Shown piece by piece: positions 44,354 through 53,216 of a stretch of DNA of 64,000 bases. Position numbers and translations under genes: made by a program. Origin of the DNA: Kitasatospora sp. GAS204B (lineage in GTDB: Bacteria > Actinomycetota > Actinomycetes > Streptomycetales > Streptomycetaceae); NCBI RefSeq assembly GCF_029892155.1, contig NZ_JARZAG010000013.1, positions 169,573-233,572 on the forward strand, given 5' to 3'. Within the stretch, counting starts at the first letter, position 1. Every line of letters starts with the position of its first letter. Below the pieces are notes generated by a model that had not been told where the DNA came from, did no database searches, and saw only the letters and a list, made by a program, of their open reading frames with translations.

Positions 44354-46324
44354 TCAGCCGGTGACCTTGATCGTGGTCACCTGGCCGCGGTAACTGCCGC
44401 TCCCATCCTTGGGGAGGCTGGTCAGCCAGATCAAGAGGTAGCGGGAGTTGACCGGGGAACTCAGCCGGAACTGCGCGTCCTCGCCGGTGGCGGTGGCCAG
44501 CGGCTGGCCGAAGTCGCCGAGCTGGGTCGGCGGGTTGGCGCCGGTGGCGGTGGGAACTCGTAGTTCGGCGGTGGTGCTGCCGATGAACTGGACCTCGACC
44601 GAGCGGACCGGCTTGGCCGTGCCGAGGTCGACCAGCAGGCCGGTGCCGTGGCCGAGGGTGGTCAGGTCCTGGAAGTAACCGTCGGTCTGCCAGGCGTTGT
44701 CGGGGTTGCCGCTGTTGATCTGGGAGATCAGGTTGGGGTGCATCGGGCCGGTGCCGGACGGGTTGAAGGACTGAATGGTGCTGATCGCCAACGGGGTGGG
44801 GCCGGCCGTGGCGGAGGCGCTGACCGAGGGCGTGCTGCCGAGGCCGGAGCCGCCGAGGGCCTGCCTGTCGCCGCTCTTGCCGAGCTGACCGGCCAACTCC
44901 CAGGAGCCGTAACCGATGGCGGCCAGCAGCAGCACCGAGACCGTCCAGTTCAGCACCCGCCTGGCCCGGCGGCGCGGGCGCGGGCGCGGCGCGGGCCCCG
45001 GCTGGACCGGCCTGGGCTGGACCGGGCCAGGGGCGGATGCCGGCCCCGGGCCGGGGCGGTGGCCGCCGGGCGGGACCGGGCGCAGCGTCTGGGTGCGGGG
45101 ACTGCCCTGACCCGGTGCCGGGTAGCGGGGGGTGGCGCGGTCCAGGGTGCCCGGCGCCGACTCGGGCTGGCGGATCCGCGGCAGCAGCGAGATCTCCTTG
45201 GCCAGCGCGGCCGGCGAGGTGATCGGCGCCCGCTGGTCGCCCAGGGCGCGCACCGCGAGGTCGGCCAGGCCCTGGTGGACGTCGGCCCGCAGCTGGGCCG
45301 GCGGGGTCAGGCTGTCCCCCTCGGGCACGCCTGCCAGGTCGTAGCGGCCCTCCGGATCCGGCCAGCGGTGGGTCAGCGCGGCGTACAGCAGAGTGCCGAT
45401 CGCCCGGGTGTCCGTCAGTTCGGCGTCCTGCTCGGGCAGTCCGCGCACCGCCGCGTCGACGGCCACCCCGTTGATCCGGTACTGGCCGGTGTCGGTGCGC
45501 AGCACGCAGCGCGGGGTCAGCCGAAGGTGGGAGCGGCCGCCCTGGTGGGCGGCGGCGATCGCATCGGTGACCTGACGGGCCATCTGGTAGGCGTCGTAGG
45601 GCGTCATCGGGCCCGGGCCGAGCAGGGTGGCCAGGTCGGTGGCGTCCGGCAGCCACTCCCGGATCACGTAGACCAGCTCGCCCTCCTGGACGGCGTCCAG
45701 CACCTGCACGAAGCGCGGGTCGCCGAGGAGCGCGGCGGAGCGGGCGGCGGCCAGCACCTTCTCGGCCCGCCGGTTGCCCGCCGCGAGCAGGTGGACGCCC
45801 ACGGCGCGGCGCAGCTTCTCGTCCACCGCGCGCCAGCTGCTGAACACGTCCGAGTGGGAGATGCACTCCTCCAGCCGGTAGCGGTCGGCGATCCGGTCGC
45901 CGCTGTGCCGCTCCGGGACCGGCAGCCGCTCGGGCAGCGCGTCGCCGTCGGGGTCCTCGTCCTCGTCCGCGGCCTCGTGCTGGTCGTCGCCGGCGGCGCT
46001 CTCCGGGTCCGCCGCCGGGTCGGTGTCAGCCTCGTCGGCTGCTTCGTCGTCGGCTTCGGCCTCGGCGTCGCTCGGGGCGTCGTCGGGGGACCGTCCGGCG
46101 GCCGGTGCGGCCGTGGCGAGCGCCGGCAGGGCCTGGGTTGCGGCCAGCTCGGCGTCGGGGTCGCCCGGGGCCCCGGCGGCGCGATCGGCCAGCTCGGCGG
46201 CGATCTCGGCGGCGGAGAGCGGCGCGGTGATCTCGCCGGACACCTCGCTCGGGGTCTCGACCGCGTCCTCGGCGGTCGAACGTTCGACGACTGCCTTGGT
46301 GTGATCCTTGGTGCGATCAGCCAC
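44354..46324 (-). CDS. membrane pseudokinase encoded beside murJ
   Basis: This 656-residue protein starts at GTG 46324. An acidic N-terminus (about 1-145) precedes a kinase-like fold (about 145-390). The catalytic residues are lost: the VAVK lysine is replaced in RRAVGVHLL, the HRDxKPxN loop reads SHLRLTPRCVL, and DFG is absent. A Pro/Arg-rich linker, one membrane helix (about 475-495) and an exported beta-rich domain of about 150 residues follow. In mycobacteria the equivalent pseudokinase is fused to MurJ and recruits FhaA when phosphorylated by PknB. Confidence 0.88.
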   Translation of the reverse strand: MADRTKDHTKAVVERSTAEDAVETPSEVSGEITAPLSAAEIAAELADRAAGAPGDPDAELAATQALPALATAAPAAGRSPDDAPSDAEAEADDEAADEADTDPAADPESAAGDDQHEAADEDEDPDGDALPERLPVPERHSGDRIADRYRLEECISHSDVFSSWRAVDEKLRRAVGVHLLAAGNRRAEKVLAAARSAALLGDPRFVQVLDAVQEGELVYVIREWLPDATDLATLLGPGPMTPYDAYQMARQVTDAIAAAHQGGRSHLRLTPRCVLRTDTGQYRINGVAVDAAVRGLPEQDAELTDTRAIGTLLYAALTHRWPDPEGRYDLAGVPEGDSLTPPAQLRADVHQGLADLAVRALGDQRAPITSPAALAKEISLLPRIRQPESAPGTLDRATPRYPAPGQGSPRTQTLRPVPPGGHRPGPGPASAPGPVQPRPVQPGPAPRPRPRRRARRVLNWTVSVLLLAAIGYGSWELAGQLGKSGDRQALGGSGLGSTPSVSASATAGPTPLAISTIQSFNPSGTGPMHPNLISQINSGNPDNAWQTDGYFQDLTTLGHGTGLLVDLGTAKPVRSVEVQFIGSTTAELRVPTATGANPPTQLGDFGQPLATATGEDAQFRLSSPVNSRYLLIWLTSLPKDGSGSYRGQVTTIKVTG

Positions 46325-46529
46325 CGTCGTCCTGCCTCCCCTTGTAGCGCCCGGTGCGGATCCCCGCCGACTCGCCCTTCAGGGGGCGGCCAGGCGACGA
46401 CCCGGGTCTGCAGACCAAGTAGTTCGACACAATTGTGCCCACTCTTGCCACCCGAGTACGACCACGGACGGGGCCATCCGGTTCCGCCCGGGCCGGAAGC
46501 GTTCGGTAGGTAGACAAACTGATCTGCGA

Positions 46530-48920
46530 TCAGCGGCCCAGTCGGGTACGGACCATGCCGATCATCGCGTTGAGTTCCTCGATCCGCATCCGTCGGGCCA
46601 GCGTGAGGAAGACGGCCAGCTGGGCCGCTCCGGCGACCAGCACCGCGAGCACGCTGCCCAGCCAGCCGTCCAGCAGCTCGCCGAGCACCAGCGCGAGCAG
46701 GAACCCGACCAGCGCGGCCGGCAGGCAGGCGATCGCCAGGCGGGCGTAGGTCTTGGCGATCCGTGCCGTGTCCAGGCCGCCGATCCGCAGCTTGAGCTTG
46801 GGCAGCGCGACCGCCACGCCCACCAGGTAGGAGGCGCCGTAGCCGAGCGCCATCCCGGTGACCGCCCACTGGGCCGGCAGCAGCAGGAAGCAGAGCAGCG
46901 CGGCGGCGGCCTGGGCGGCGGCGACCCAGACGGTGTTGGAGAACGGGGTGCGGGTGTCCTCGTAGGCGTAGAAGCCGCGCAGCAGCACGTACTGGACCGA
47001 GTAGGGGATCAGGCCGAGGGCGAACGCGGAGAGCATGAAGCCGACCGCGGTGGTGCCGTGCGCGGCGCTGCCGCCGTTGCCCAGGCCGTAGATCGCGCCG
47101 CCGATCTGCGGGCCCAGGGCGAGGAAGAGGAAGGCGGCGGGGACGATCGCCACCGCCGAGGTGCGCAGCCCGTAGGAGAGGTCGTCGCGCACCGCGGCGG
47201 CGTCGCCGTCGGCGGCCGCGCGGGAGAGCCGGGGCAGCACCGCGCTCATCACCGAGACGGTGATCACCGCCATCGGCAGCTGCCAGATCAGCAGCGCGTT
47301 GGAGTAGGCGGCGAGGCCCACGCCGAGGTAGCCGGCCGTGGCGGCCTTGCCGCCGGCGGCGGTCGCCAGCTGAGTGACCACCAGGTAGCCGGCCTGGTTG
47401 GCCAGCACGAACAGGAAGGTCCACTTGGCCAGCCGGGCGGCCTTGCCCAGCCCGTGCCCGCGCCAGTCGAAGCGCGGCCGGAAACGGAAGTCGGCGGCCC
47501 GCAGGTACGGGATCATCGCCAGCGCCTGGACGGCCAGGCCCAGCAGGGTGCCGACACCGAGCAGCCGCAGGCCTTCGGGGCTGACGCTCGCGGGGGTGAC
47601 CCGGCTGTGCTGGAAGGTGCCGAAGACCCACAGGTACATCGCGAAGGTGAAGATCACCACGACGTTGTTGAGCACCGGGGTCCACATCATGGCGCCGAAC
47701 CGACCGCGCGCGTTGAGGATCTGCCCCATCACCACGTGCACGCCCATGAAGAAGATGGTCGGCAGGCAGTAGCGCGCCAGCGCCACCGTGGTGTCGGCGC
47801 CGGTCGTCGTGCTCATCAGCGAGTGCGAGATCAGCTGGACCAGGAGCGGGGCGGCCAGCACGGCCACGAAGACCACGCCGGCCAGGCCGGTCATCACCAG
47901 GGTGAGCAGGCGGTTGGCGTAGGCGGTGCCGCCGTCCTCGTCCTGCTTCATGCTGCGCACCAGCTGCGGGACGAAGACGGCGTTCAGCGCGCCGCCGCCG
48001 ATCAGGATGTAGAGCAGGGTGGGCAGGGTGTTGGCGGCCGAGTAGGAGTCGCCCATGGTGCCGACGCCGATCGCGGCGGCGATCACCATGGTGCGCAGGA
48101 AGCCGGTGGCCCGGGAGACCAGGGTGCCGGCCGCCATGATCGCGCTGGAGTTCAGCAGGCCGCTGACCCGGCCGCGGGTGACGGCGGGGCCGTCGGGGTC
48201 GGCCGGGCCGTCCGCTCCGCCCTGGTCCGCGGGGTCGGTGGGGTCGGTGGGGCCGAGGGGGCCATCGGGCCGGTCCGGGCCGCCGGGCTCGGCGACCGGC
48301 GTGCCGCGCGGGGACGGCTTGTCGCGCGGGGCCGGGTCGGTGGTCGGGACCGCGGTCGCCTCGGCGGTCCGGCCGGACCGTACGCCGACCTCCTCGGCGC
48401 TCAGCGGCGGATCGAACTCGATCACCGGGAACGGCCGCTCAGGCACCTCGGCGACGGCGCCCGAGCCGCGCCGGGCGGGGGCGCCGGCCGGCTCGGGTTC
48501 GGCGGTCGGCAGGTCGAGCGCGGGAGCCGTCGCGGCGGCCGGGCGGATCCAGCGGGAGATGGGGACCACCGGCTCGTCCAGCGGTTCGGCGTGGTCGCGC
48601 TGCTGCGGCGGCAGCGCGTTGCCGGTGTCGTTCTGATCCCGAGCAGGAGCAGGAGCAGGAGCAGGACCATCGGCCTCGGTGGAGCCGGCCGCGGCGGTGG
48701 CGGCGGGCGCCGGGTCGGTCTCCTGGTCGTACGGCCCGCGCCCGGCCCCGGTGGCGTACGGATCGGCGGCGAACGGGTCACGCGCGAAGGTCTCGGCGAG
48801 GTACCAGTCGGATTCGTCGGCCGCCGCGCCGCTGGGTGCCGTCGCCGGGCGCTGGTCGCCGTTGCGCGAGTCCTTCCCTTGCGGCCCGGCAGGGGGGACC
48901 GCCTTGCTGCGCTCGGTCAT
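46530..48920 (-). CDS. murJ: lipid II flippase MurJ (MviN) with long disordered N-terminus
   Basis: This 796-residue protein has about 250 residues of disordered Pro/Ala/Asp-rich N-terminus. A MurJ/MOP-family core of about 14 membrane helices follows (from about 255: SSAIMAAGTLVSRATGFLRTMVIA; later ANTLPTLLYILIGGGALNAVFVPQLVR). MurJ flips lipid II across the membrane. No kinase-like domain is fused; it is encoded separately just downstream (205-base gap). Two short simple repeats lie in the N-terminal part of the gene. Confidence 0.95.
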   Translation of the reverse strand: MTERSKAVPPAGPQGKDSRNGDQRPATAPSGAAADESDWYLAETFARDPFAADPYATGAGRGPYDQETDPAPAATAAAGSTEADGPAPAPAPARDQNDTGNALPPQQRDHAEPLDEPVVPISRWIRPAAATAPALDLPTAEPEPAGAPARRGSGAVAEVPERPFPVIEFDPPLSAEEVGVRSGRTAEATAVPTTDPAPRDKPSPRGTPVAEPGGPDRPDGPLGPTDPTDPADQGGADGPADPDGPAVTRGRVSGLLNSSAIMAAGTLVSRATGFLRTMVIAAAIGVGTMGDSYSAANTLPTLLYILIGGGALNAVFVPQLVRSMKQDEDGGTAYANRLLTLVMTGLAGVVFVAVLAAPLLVQLISHSLMSTTTGADTTVALARYCLPTIFFMGVHVVMGQILNARGRFGAMMWTPVLNNVVVIFTFAMYLWVFGTFQHSRVTPASVSPEGLRLLGVGTLLGLAVQALAMIPYLRAADFRFRPRFDWRGHGLGKAARLAKWTFLFVLANQAGYLVVTQLATAAGGKAATAGYLGVGLAAYSNALLIWQLPMAVITVSVMSAVLPRLSRAAADGDAAAVRDDLSYGLRTSAVAIVPAAFLFLALGPQIGGAIYGLGNGGSAAHGTTAVGFMLSAFALGLIPYSVQYVLLRGFYAYEDTRTPFSNTVWVAAAQAAAALLCFLLLPAQWAVTGMALGYGASYLVGVAVALPKLKLRIGGLDTARIAKTYARLAIACLPAALVGFLLALVLGELLDGWLGSVLAVLVAGAAQLAVFLTLARRMRIEELNAMIGMVRTRLGR
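48641..48664. repeat. 6-bp simple repeat in murJ
   Basis: Four copies of GAGCAG encode PAPAPAPA in the disordered N-terminus of MurJ. Length changes by multiples of 6 would keep frame. Confidence 0.8.
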
Positions 48921-49009
48921 GCCACCTCATCGCTGGTCGGATCCGGCCGTCTCGCCGAGACCTACTGTCTCATCACCGAAGACCCGAATCCGGCTTTCGA
49001 CGCCGAGCG

Positions 49010-51418
49010 CTAAGGGTGCGCCGCAGCCCCTTCAGCGGTTGCCCGCTCGTCCGGTTCGGACGGATTCGTCCCCAAGGGTGACTCGCCGTCCGCTGTCGAG
49101 GCCCCGTCGGTGCCCTCGGGCGCGTCCGGGTCGGTCAGCGGTGCGTCCGGATCCTCGTCGGGCTCGCCACTGCGCTTGCGGCGCTGCAGGAAGATCCGCA
49201 GTCCGGCGAGCAGCACCAGCGCGCCGCCGGCGCCGACCACCCACCACACCCCGCTGGTCACCTGGGTCACCTCGACGGTGAACTGCACCTCGGTCCCGAA
49301 CGGCTGCGCGTCGGGGCCGGTGGTGTACAGCTGGGCGGTCATCTGCACCGGCCCGTTGCCCTTGGCCTGGGCGAGGAACTTGGGCGAGGTGCTCTGGCCG
49401 GCGCTCAGCACGATGTCCTGCTGCTTGCTGACGTTCAGTCGGGTCGGCTGGCTCGAGGTGAGCCGCAGTTCCAGGTTGGTCACCGACTGCGTGAGCTCGT
49501 TGCGGACACTGACCTGGATCATGCCCTCATTGCCCGCGAGCGTGATCTTGCTGCTCTTCTTCGGGATGAACACCGCGCCGGTCAGCTGGGTCAGGTAGCT
49601 CTGGACGTCGTTGCGGTAGGTGCCGCCGGTGGGCTCGGCGCCGCGCCAGGCGGTGGAGACCGAGCGGAGCATGGCGGCGCCGAACGGGCCGTTGACCCGG
49701 TTCTGGAGGGTGAGGATCCGCAGCAGCGAGTCCACCTCGTTCTGGGTGTCGGCGACCGACTTGAAGCCGCTGGCCGGCAGTTCGCCGCCGCGCAACGCAC
49801 CGGGGTAGTTGTCGGCGGGGGCGATCACGGTGCCGTCGGTGGCCGACTCGGCGGGGGTGCTGGTCACCTGGTCCAGCGTCGTCATCCGGATCCACTGGCC
49901 CTGCGCCTTCAGCAGCGACTCCTGGAGGACCTGCGCGGTGTCGGCGGACAGGTCGCGCGGCGGCATCACCACCAGGGTCCGCGAGGTGGTTGGCCGCTCC
50001 TGGGAGATCGCCAGGGTCTCGGCGAGCAGCCGCTGCTCGGCCGCCGACTTCGCCCCCGGAGCGCCCGGGTTGTAGGACTGCAGCAGGTCCGCGATGGTGC
50101 TGTCGGCGACCACCGCCGTCTGTCCGTTCGGCAGCGGTCGCGCCGCGTTCGGGGTGTAGTTCAGGGAGCGTGGATCGGTCACGCTCGCGCCGTTCACCAC
50201 CACCCGCGAGCCGCCCAACTGCTGGGCGACCTGGGCGGTCTGCTGGTCCAGGTAGCCCTGGTAGGGCCAGGCGACGTCGTCCTGCGGGTCCACCGAGAGC
50301 CGGCCCTCGACGGTCAGCTGGCCGGCCTGCTGGGCCTTGCTGAGGGCGGTGTTCAGCGCGGGCAGATTGCCGCCGTTGTGCGCGATCGAGGCCAGGTCGG
50401 GGTCGCCGTAGGGAAGCGCGACCACCTCGTCGCCCGACTTGGTGACGGCGTCGCGCAGGTCCGCCAACCACTGCGTGGCGACCGCTCGCCCGGTGCCGGC
50501 GGTGGTGGTGTCGTCCCGGGCCGGGGTACCGGGGTCCTGGCCGGGCAGCTGGACCCGGTACGGCTTGGTCATCGCGAACACCGCGTCCAGCAGGTCCGGG
50601 TCGATCACCCAGGTCAGCGACGGGATGCTCTTGCCGAGGGCGACCAGCTGGCCCAGCCGCCCGTCCGGCTTCAGATCGGTGGCCAGGCTGTCGTCGCGCA
50701 GTACCGAGGTCTGGTCCGCGTCCGGCATGGTCTGGGCGACCAGCTCGGGGGCGTGGGTGAGCGGCCAGAGGGCGGCGACCTGGCTGGGGTTGGCGTCCGT
50801 GCTGCCGCTCGGGAAGTACGGCAGCAGGGTGCGGCCGATGCCGACCGGGTGAGTGGCGGTCGGGTCGTCCGAGTTCGCGGCCTCGACCTCCACCGCCAGC
50901 TCGTAGGCGCCGAGCTGAGTCAGCTTCAGGTCGCTCTGCGCCACCTGCGGCAGGGTGAACGGGACCTTGGCGCCCGGTGCCAGGTCGCCCACGTTCGCCA
51001 CGGGAGCGGACAGCGACGAGCCGTCGCTGCTGCTCGGGTCGGTCCGGGTGGTCACCGCGGCGATCGAGCTGCGGTGCAGCGGCTGCTGCCTGCTCTGGCC
51101 CAGCGCCAGGACCAGCTGCGCCGCCTTGATCGTGCTGGTGCCGGTGTTGGTGAGGGTGCCGGTGATGTTCAGCGGGTCGCCGGGGGCCGCGTTGGGCTGT
51201 TGCACGGCGGAGATGGCGACCGTGACCGGGAAATCGGGCGACTGGGCGGCGAACTCGGACCTGGTGCCACCGGCGGCGACGGCCGGCGCGACGGCGGTGG
51301 TGCCCAGCAGCGCCAGCGCGCCGGTGAGCAGGGCGGAGGAACGCAGCGCCCGGGTCAGCCGCCCGGTGGGCGGGACAGGGTCGGCCTGACCCTTGGTGTG
51401 CCGTGCTGGCTCGCCCAC
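49010..51418 (-). CDS. DUF6049 family exported membrane-anchored protein
   Basis: This 802-residue protein starts at GTG 51418. It has a signal peptide (about 22-50, SSALLTGALALLGTTAVAPAVAAGG), a beta-rich domain resembling an adhesin-like fold (NAAPGDPLNITGTLTNTGTS), and a further large exported region. A C-terminal membrane helix (about 723-743, GVWWVVGAGGALVLLAGLRI) is followed by a short cytoplasmic acidic tail. It matches DUF6049, encoded next to murJ in streptomycetes. A surface role linked to wall assembly is likely from context, but the function is unknown. Confidence 0.85.
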   Translation of the reverse strand: MGEPARHTKGQADPVPPTGRLTRALRSSALLTGALALLGTTAVAPAVAAGGTRSEFAAQSPDFPVTVAISAVQQPNAAPGDPLNITGTLTNTGTSTIKAAQLVLALGQSRQQPLHRSSIAAVTTRTDPSSSDGSSLSAPVANVGDLAPGAKVPFTLPQVAQSDLKLTQLGAYELAVEVEAANSDDPTATHPVGIGRTLLPYFPSGSTDANPSQVAALWPLTHAPELVAQTMPDADQTSVLRDDSLATDLKPDGRLGQLVALGKSIPSLTWVIDPDLLDAVFAMTKPYRVQLPGQDPGTPARDDTTTAGTGRAVATQWLADLRDAVTKSGDEVVALPYGDPDLASIAHNGGNLPALNTALSKAQQAGQLTVEGRLSVDPQDDVAWPYQGYLDQQTAQVAQQLGGSRVVVNGASVTDPRSLNYTPNAARPLPNGQTAVVADSTIADLLQSYNPGAPGAKSAAEQRLLAETLAISQERPTTSRTLVVMPPRDLSADTAQVLQESLLKAQGQWIRMTTLDQVTSTPAESATDGTVIAPADNYPGALRGGELPASGFKSVADTQNEVDSLLRILTLQNRVNGPFGAAMLRSVSTAWRGAEPTGGTYRNDVQSYLTQLTGAVFIPKKSSKITLAGNEGMIQVSVRNELTQSVTNLELRLTSSQPTRLNVSKQQDIVLSAGQSTSPKFLAQAKGNGPVQMTAQLYTTGPDAQPFGTEVQFTVEVTQVTSGVWWVVGAGGALVLLAGLRIFLQRRKRSGEPDEDPDAPLTDPDAPEGTDGASTADGESPLGTNPSEPDERATAEGAAAHP

Positions 51419-51540
51419 GCGCTTCGCCCTCGCCGTCCTGATCCGCGGTCGTCATCGCCCCGGCCCGCGCTGCCGCGACGACACGCGGCGGCGGGCTCGC
51501 GCCCGCTGCGGACCATCGGTCCCACCGGCATGGTAACGAC

Positions 51541-51574
51541 GCTGCCCGGTCCGCAGTGTTGCGGGCCGGGCAGC
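51541..51574. other. hairpin between divergent DUF6049 and pcnA genes
   Basis: GCTGCCCGGTCCGCA pairs with TGCGGGCCGGGCAGC (one mismatch) around a 4-base loop. It lies 81 bases before pcnA and 122 before the DUF6049 gene, so it is in a leader or promoter region and not after a gene. Confidence 0.6.
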
Positions 51575-51655
51575 AGGGGCCGACAGCGGGGCGCATCGTG
51601 CGGCCGGAAAAAGCCGCGAGCTGCGAGGCTGCCCGGGCACGTACCCTTGTGAGCC

Positions 51656-53155
51656 GTGTCCAACGCCAATGAATCCACCGCCGCCCGCCCCGTTCCCGCC
51701 GACCCGATCGGCGCGCTGCCAGGCCTGAGCGAGGCCCAGACGCTGGGTCTGCACGAGTTGCTCCGGGTCTCCCCGGTCGCGGACGAGATCGCCCGGCGGT
51801 TCCAGGAGGCCGGCTTCCGGCTGGCCCTGGTCGGCGGTTCGGTACGGGACGCGCTGCTCGGCCGACTCGGCAACGACCTGGACTTCACCACCGACGCCCG
51901 GCCCAAGGAGGTGCTCAAGCTGGTCCGTGGTTGGGCCGACGCGGTCTGGGACGTGGGCATCGCCTTCGGCACGGTCGGTGCCCGCAAGGACACCTCGGAC
52001 GGCAGCTTCCTGATCGAGATCACCACGTACCGCAGCGAGGCCTACGACCGCACCTCGCGCAAGCCCGAGGTGACCTACGGCGACAGCATCGAGCAGGACC
52101 TGGTCCGCCGCGACTTCACGGTGAACGCGATGGCCGTGGACCTGCCGGGGCGCGGCTTCGTCGATCCGCACCACGGCCTCGAGGACCTGGAGGCCCGGGT
52201 GCTGCGCACGCCCGCGACGCCCGAGGAGTCCTTCTCCGACGACCCGCTGCGGATGATGCGCGCCGCCCGCTTCGCCGCCCAGCTGGACTTCGAGCTCGCG
52301 CCCGAGGTGGTCGCGGCGATGACCGCGATGGCGGAGCGGATCTCCATCGTGTCGGCCGAGCGCGTCCAGGCCGAGCTGAACAAGCTGCTGCTCGCCAAGC
52401 ACCCGGTGAAGGGCCTGCGGCTGCTGGTGGAGACCGGGCTGGCCGACCACGTGCTGCCCGAGCTGCCCGCCCTGCAACTGGAGGAGGACGAGCACCACCG
52501 GCACAAGGACGTCTACGAGCACTCGCTCACCGTGCTGGAGCAGGCCATCGCGCTGGAGCAGGAGGGCCCGGACCTGACGCTGCGGCTGGCCGCGCTGCTG
52601 CACGACATCGGCAAGCCGCGCACTCGTCGCTTCGAGGCGGACGGGCGGGTCTCCTTCCACCACCACGAGATGGTCGGCGCGAAGATGACCCGCAAGCGGA
52701 TGCGGGAGCTGAAGTACTCCAAGGAGCTGATCGACGACGTCGCGCGGCTGGTCGAGCTGCACCTGCGGTTCCACGGCTACGGCGGCGGCGAGTGGACCGA
52801 CTCCGCCGTGCGCCGCTACGTCAACGACGCAGGTCCGCTGCTGGAGCGCCTGCACAAGCTGACCCGCTCCGACTGCACCACCCGCAACAGGAAGAAGGCC
52901 GTGACCCTGTCGCGCACCTACGACGGGCTGGAGGAGCGGATCGCCCAGCTCAAGGAGCAGGAGGAGCTCGACGCGATTCGCCCCGCGCTGGACGGCAACC
53001 AGATCATGGGGCTGCTCGACCTGAAGCCGGGCCCGCTGGTGGGCAAGGCCTACCAGCACCTGCTGGAGCTGCGCCTGGAGCACGGCCCGATGGAGCACGA
53101 GGCGGCGGTGGCGGCCCTCAAGGAGTGGTGGGCGGCGGAGCAGGGCGGCGCCTGA
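51656..53155 (+). CDS. pcnA: CCA-adding tRNA nucleotidyltransferase with HD domain
   Basis: This 499-residue protein starts at GTG 51656. The N-terminal class II nucleotidyltransferase head has LVGGSVRDALLGR and GNDLDFTTDA, with the two metal-binding aspartates in LDFTTDA. RRDFTVNAMAVD and DDPLRMMRAARFAAQL follow, then an HD domain with LAALLHDIGKPRTR and FHHHEMVGAKM. It completes or repairs tRNA 3' CCA ends, required here since none of the tRNA genes in the window encodes CCA. A poly(A) polymerase activity is possible in this family. Confidence 0.93.
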   Translation: MSNANESTAARPVPADPIGALPGLSEAQTLGLHELLRVSPVADEIARRFQEAGFRLALVGGSVRDALLGRLGNDLDFTTDARPKEVLKLVRGWADAVWDVGIAFGTVGARKDTSDGSFLIEITTYRSEAYDRTSRKPEVTYGDSIEQDLVRRDFTVNAMAVDLPGRGFVDPHHGLEDLEARVLRTPATPEESFSDDPLRMMRAARFAAQLDFELAPEVVAAMTAMAERISIVSAERVQAELNKLLLAKHPVKGLRLLVETGLADHVLPELPALQLEEDEHHRHKDVYEHSLTVLEQAIALEQEGPDLTLRLAALLHDIGKPRTRRFEADGRVSFHHHEMVGAKMTRKRMRELKYSKELIDDVARLVELHLRFHGYGGGEWTDSAVRRYVNDAGPLLERLHKLTRSDCTTRNRKKAVTLSRTYDGLEERIAQLKEQEELDAIRPALDGNQIMGLLDLKPGPLVGKAYQHLLELRLEHGPMEHEAAVAALKEWWAAEQGGA

Positions 53156-53163
53156 TCGCGGCG

Positions 53164-53205
53164 GGCCCACCGCCGGTCGCGCGGTCGCGCGCCTGGCGGT
53201 GGGCC
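53164..53205. terminator. bidirectional terminator between pcnA and the next gene
   Basis: GGCCCACCGCC pairs with its exact complement around a 20-base GC-rich loop, 8 bases after pcnA and 11 bases before the convergent gene's stop. Confidence 0.75.
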
Positions 53206-53216
53206 GAGGGCCGCTG

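Noticed and set aside
46308..49013. 901-residue open frame on the plus strand opposite murJ
   Set aside because: It is the antisense of murJ, composed of Gly/Arg/Val/Gln-rich sequence with no domain, and has no promoter or ribosome-binding context.
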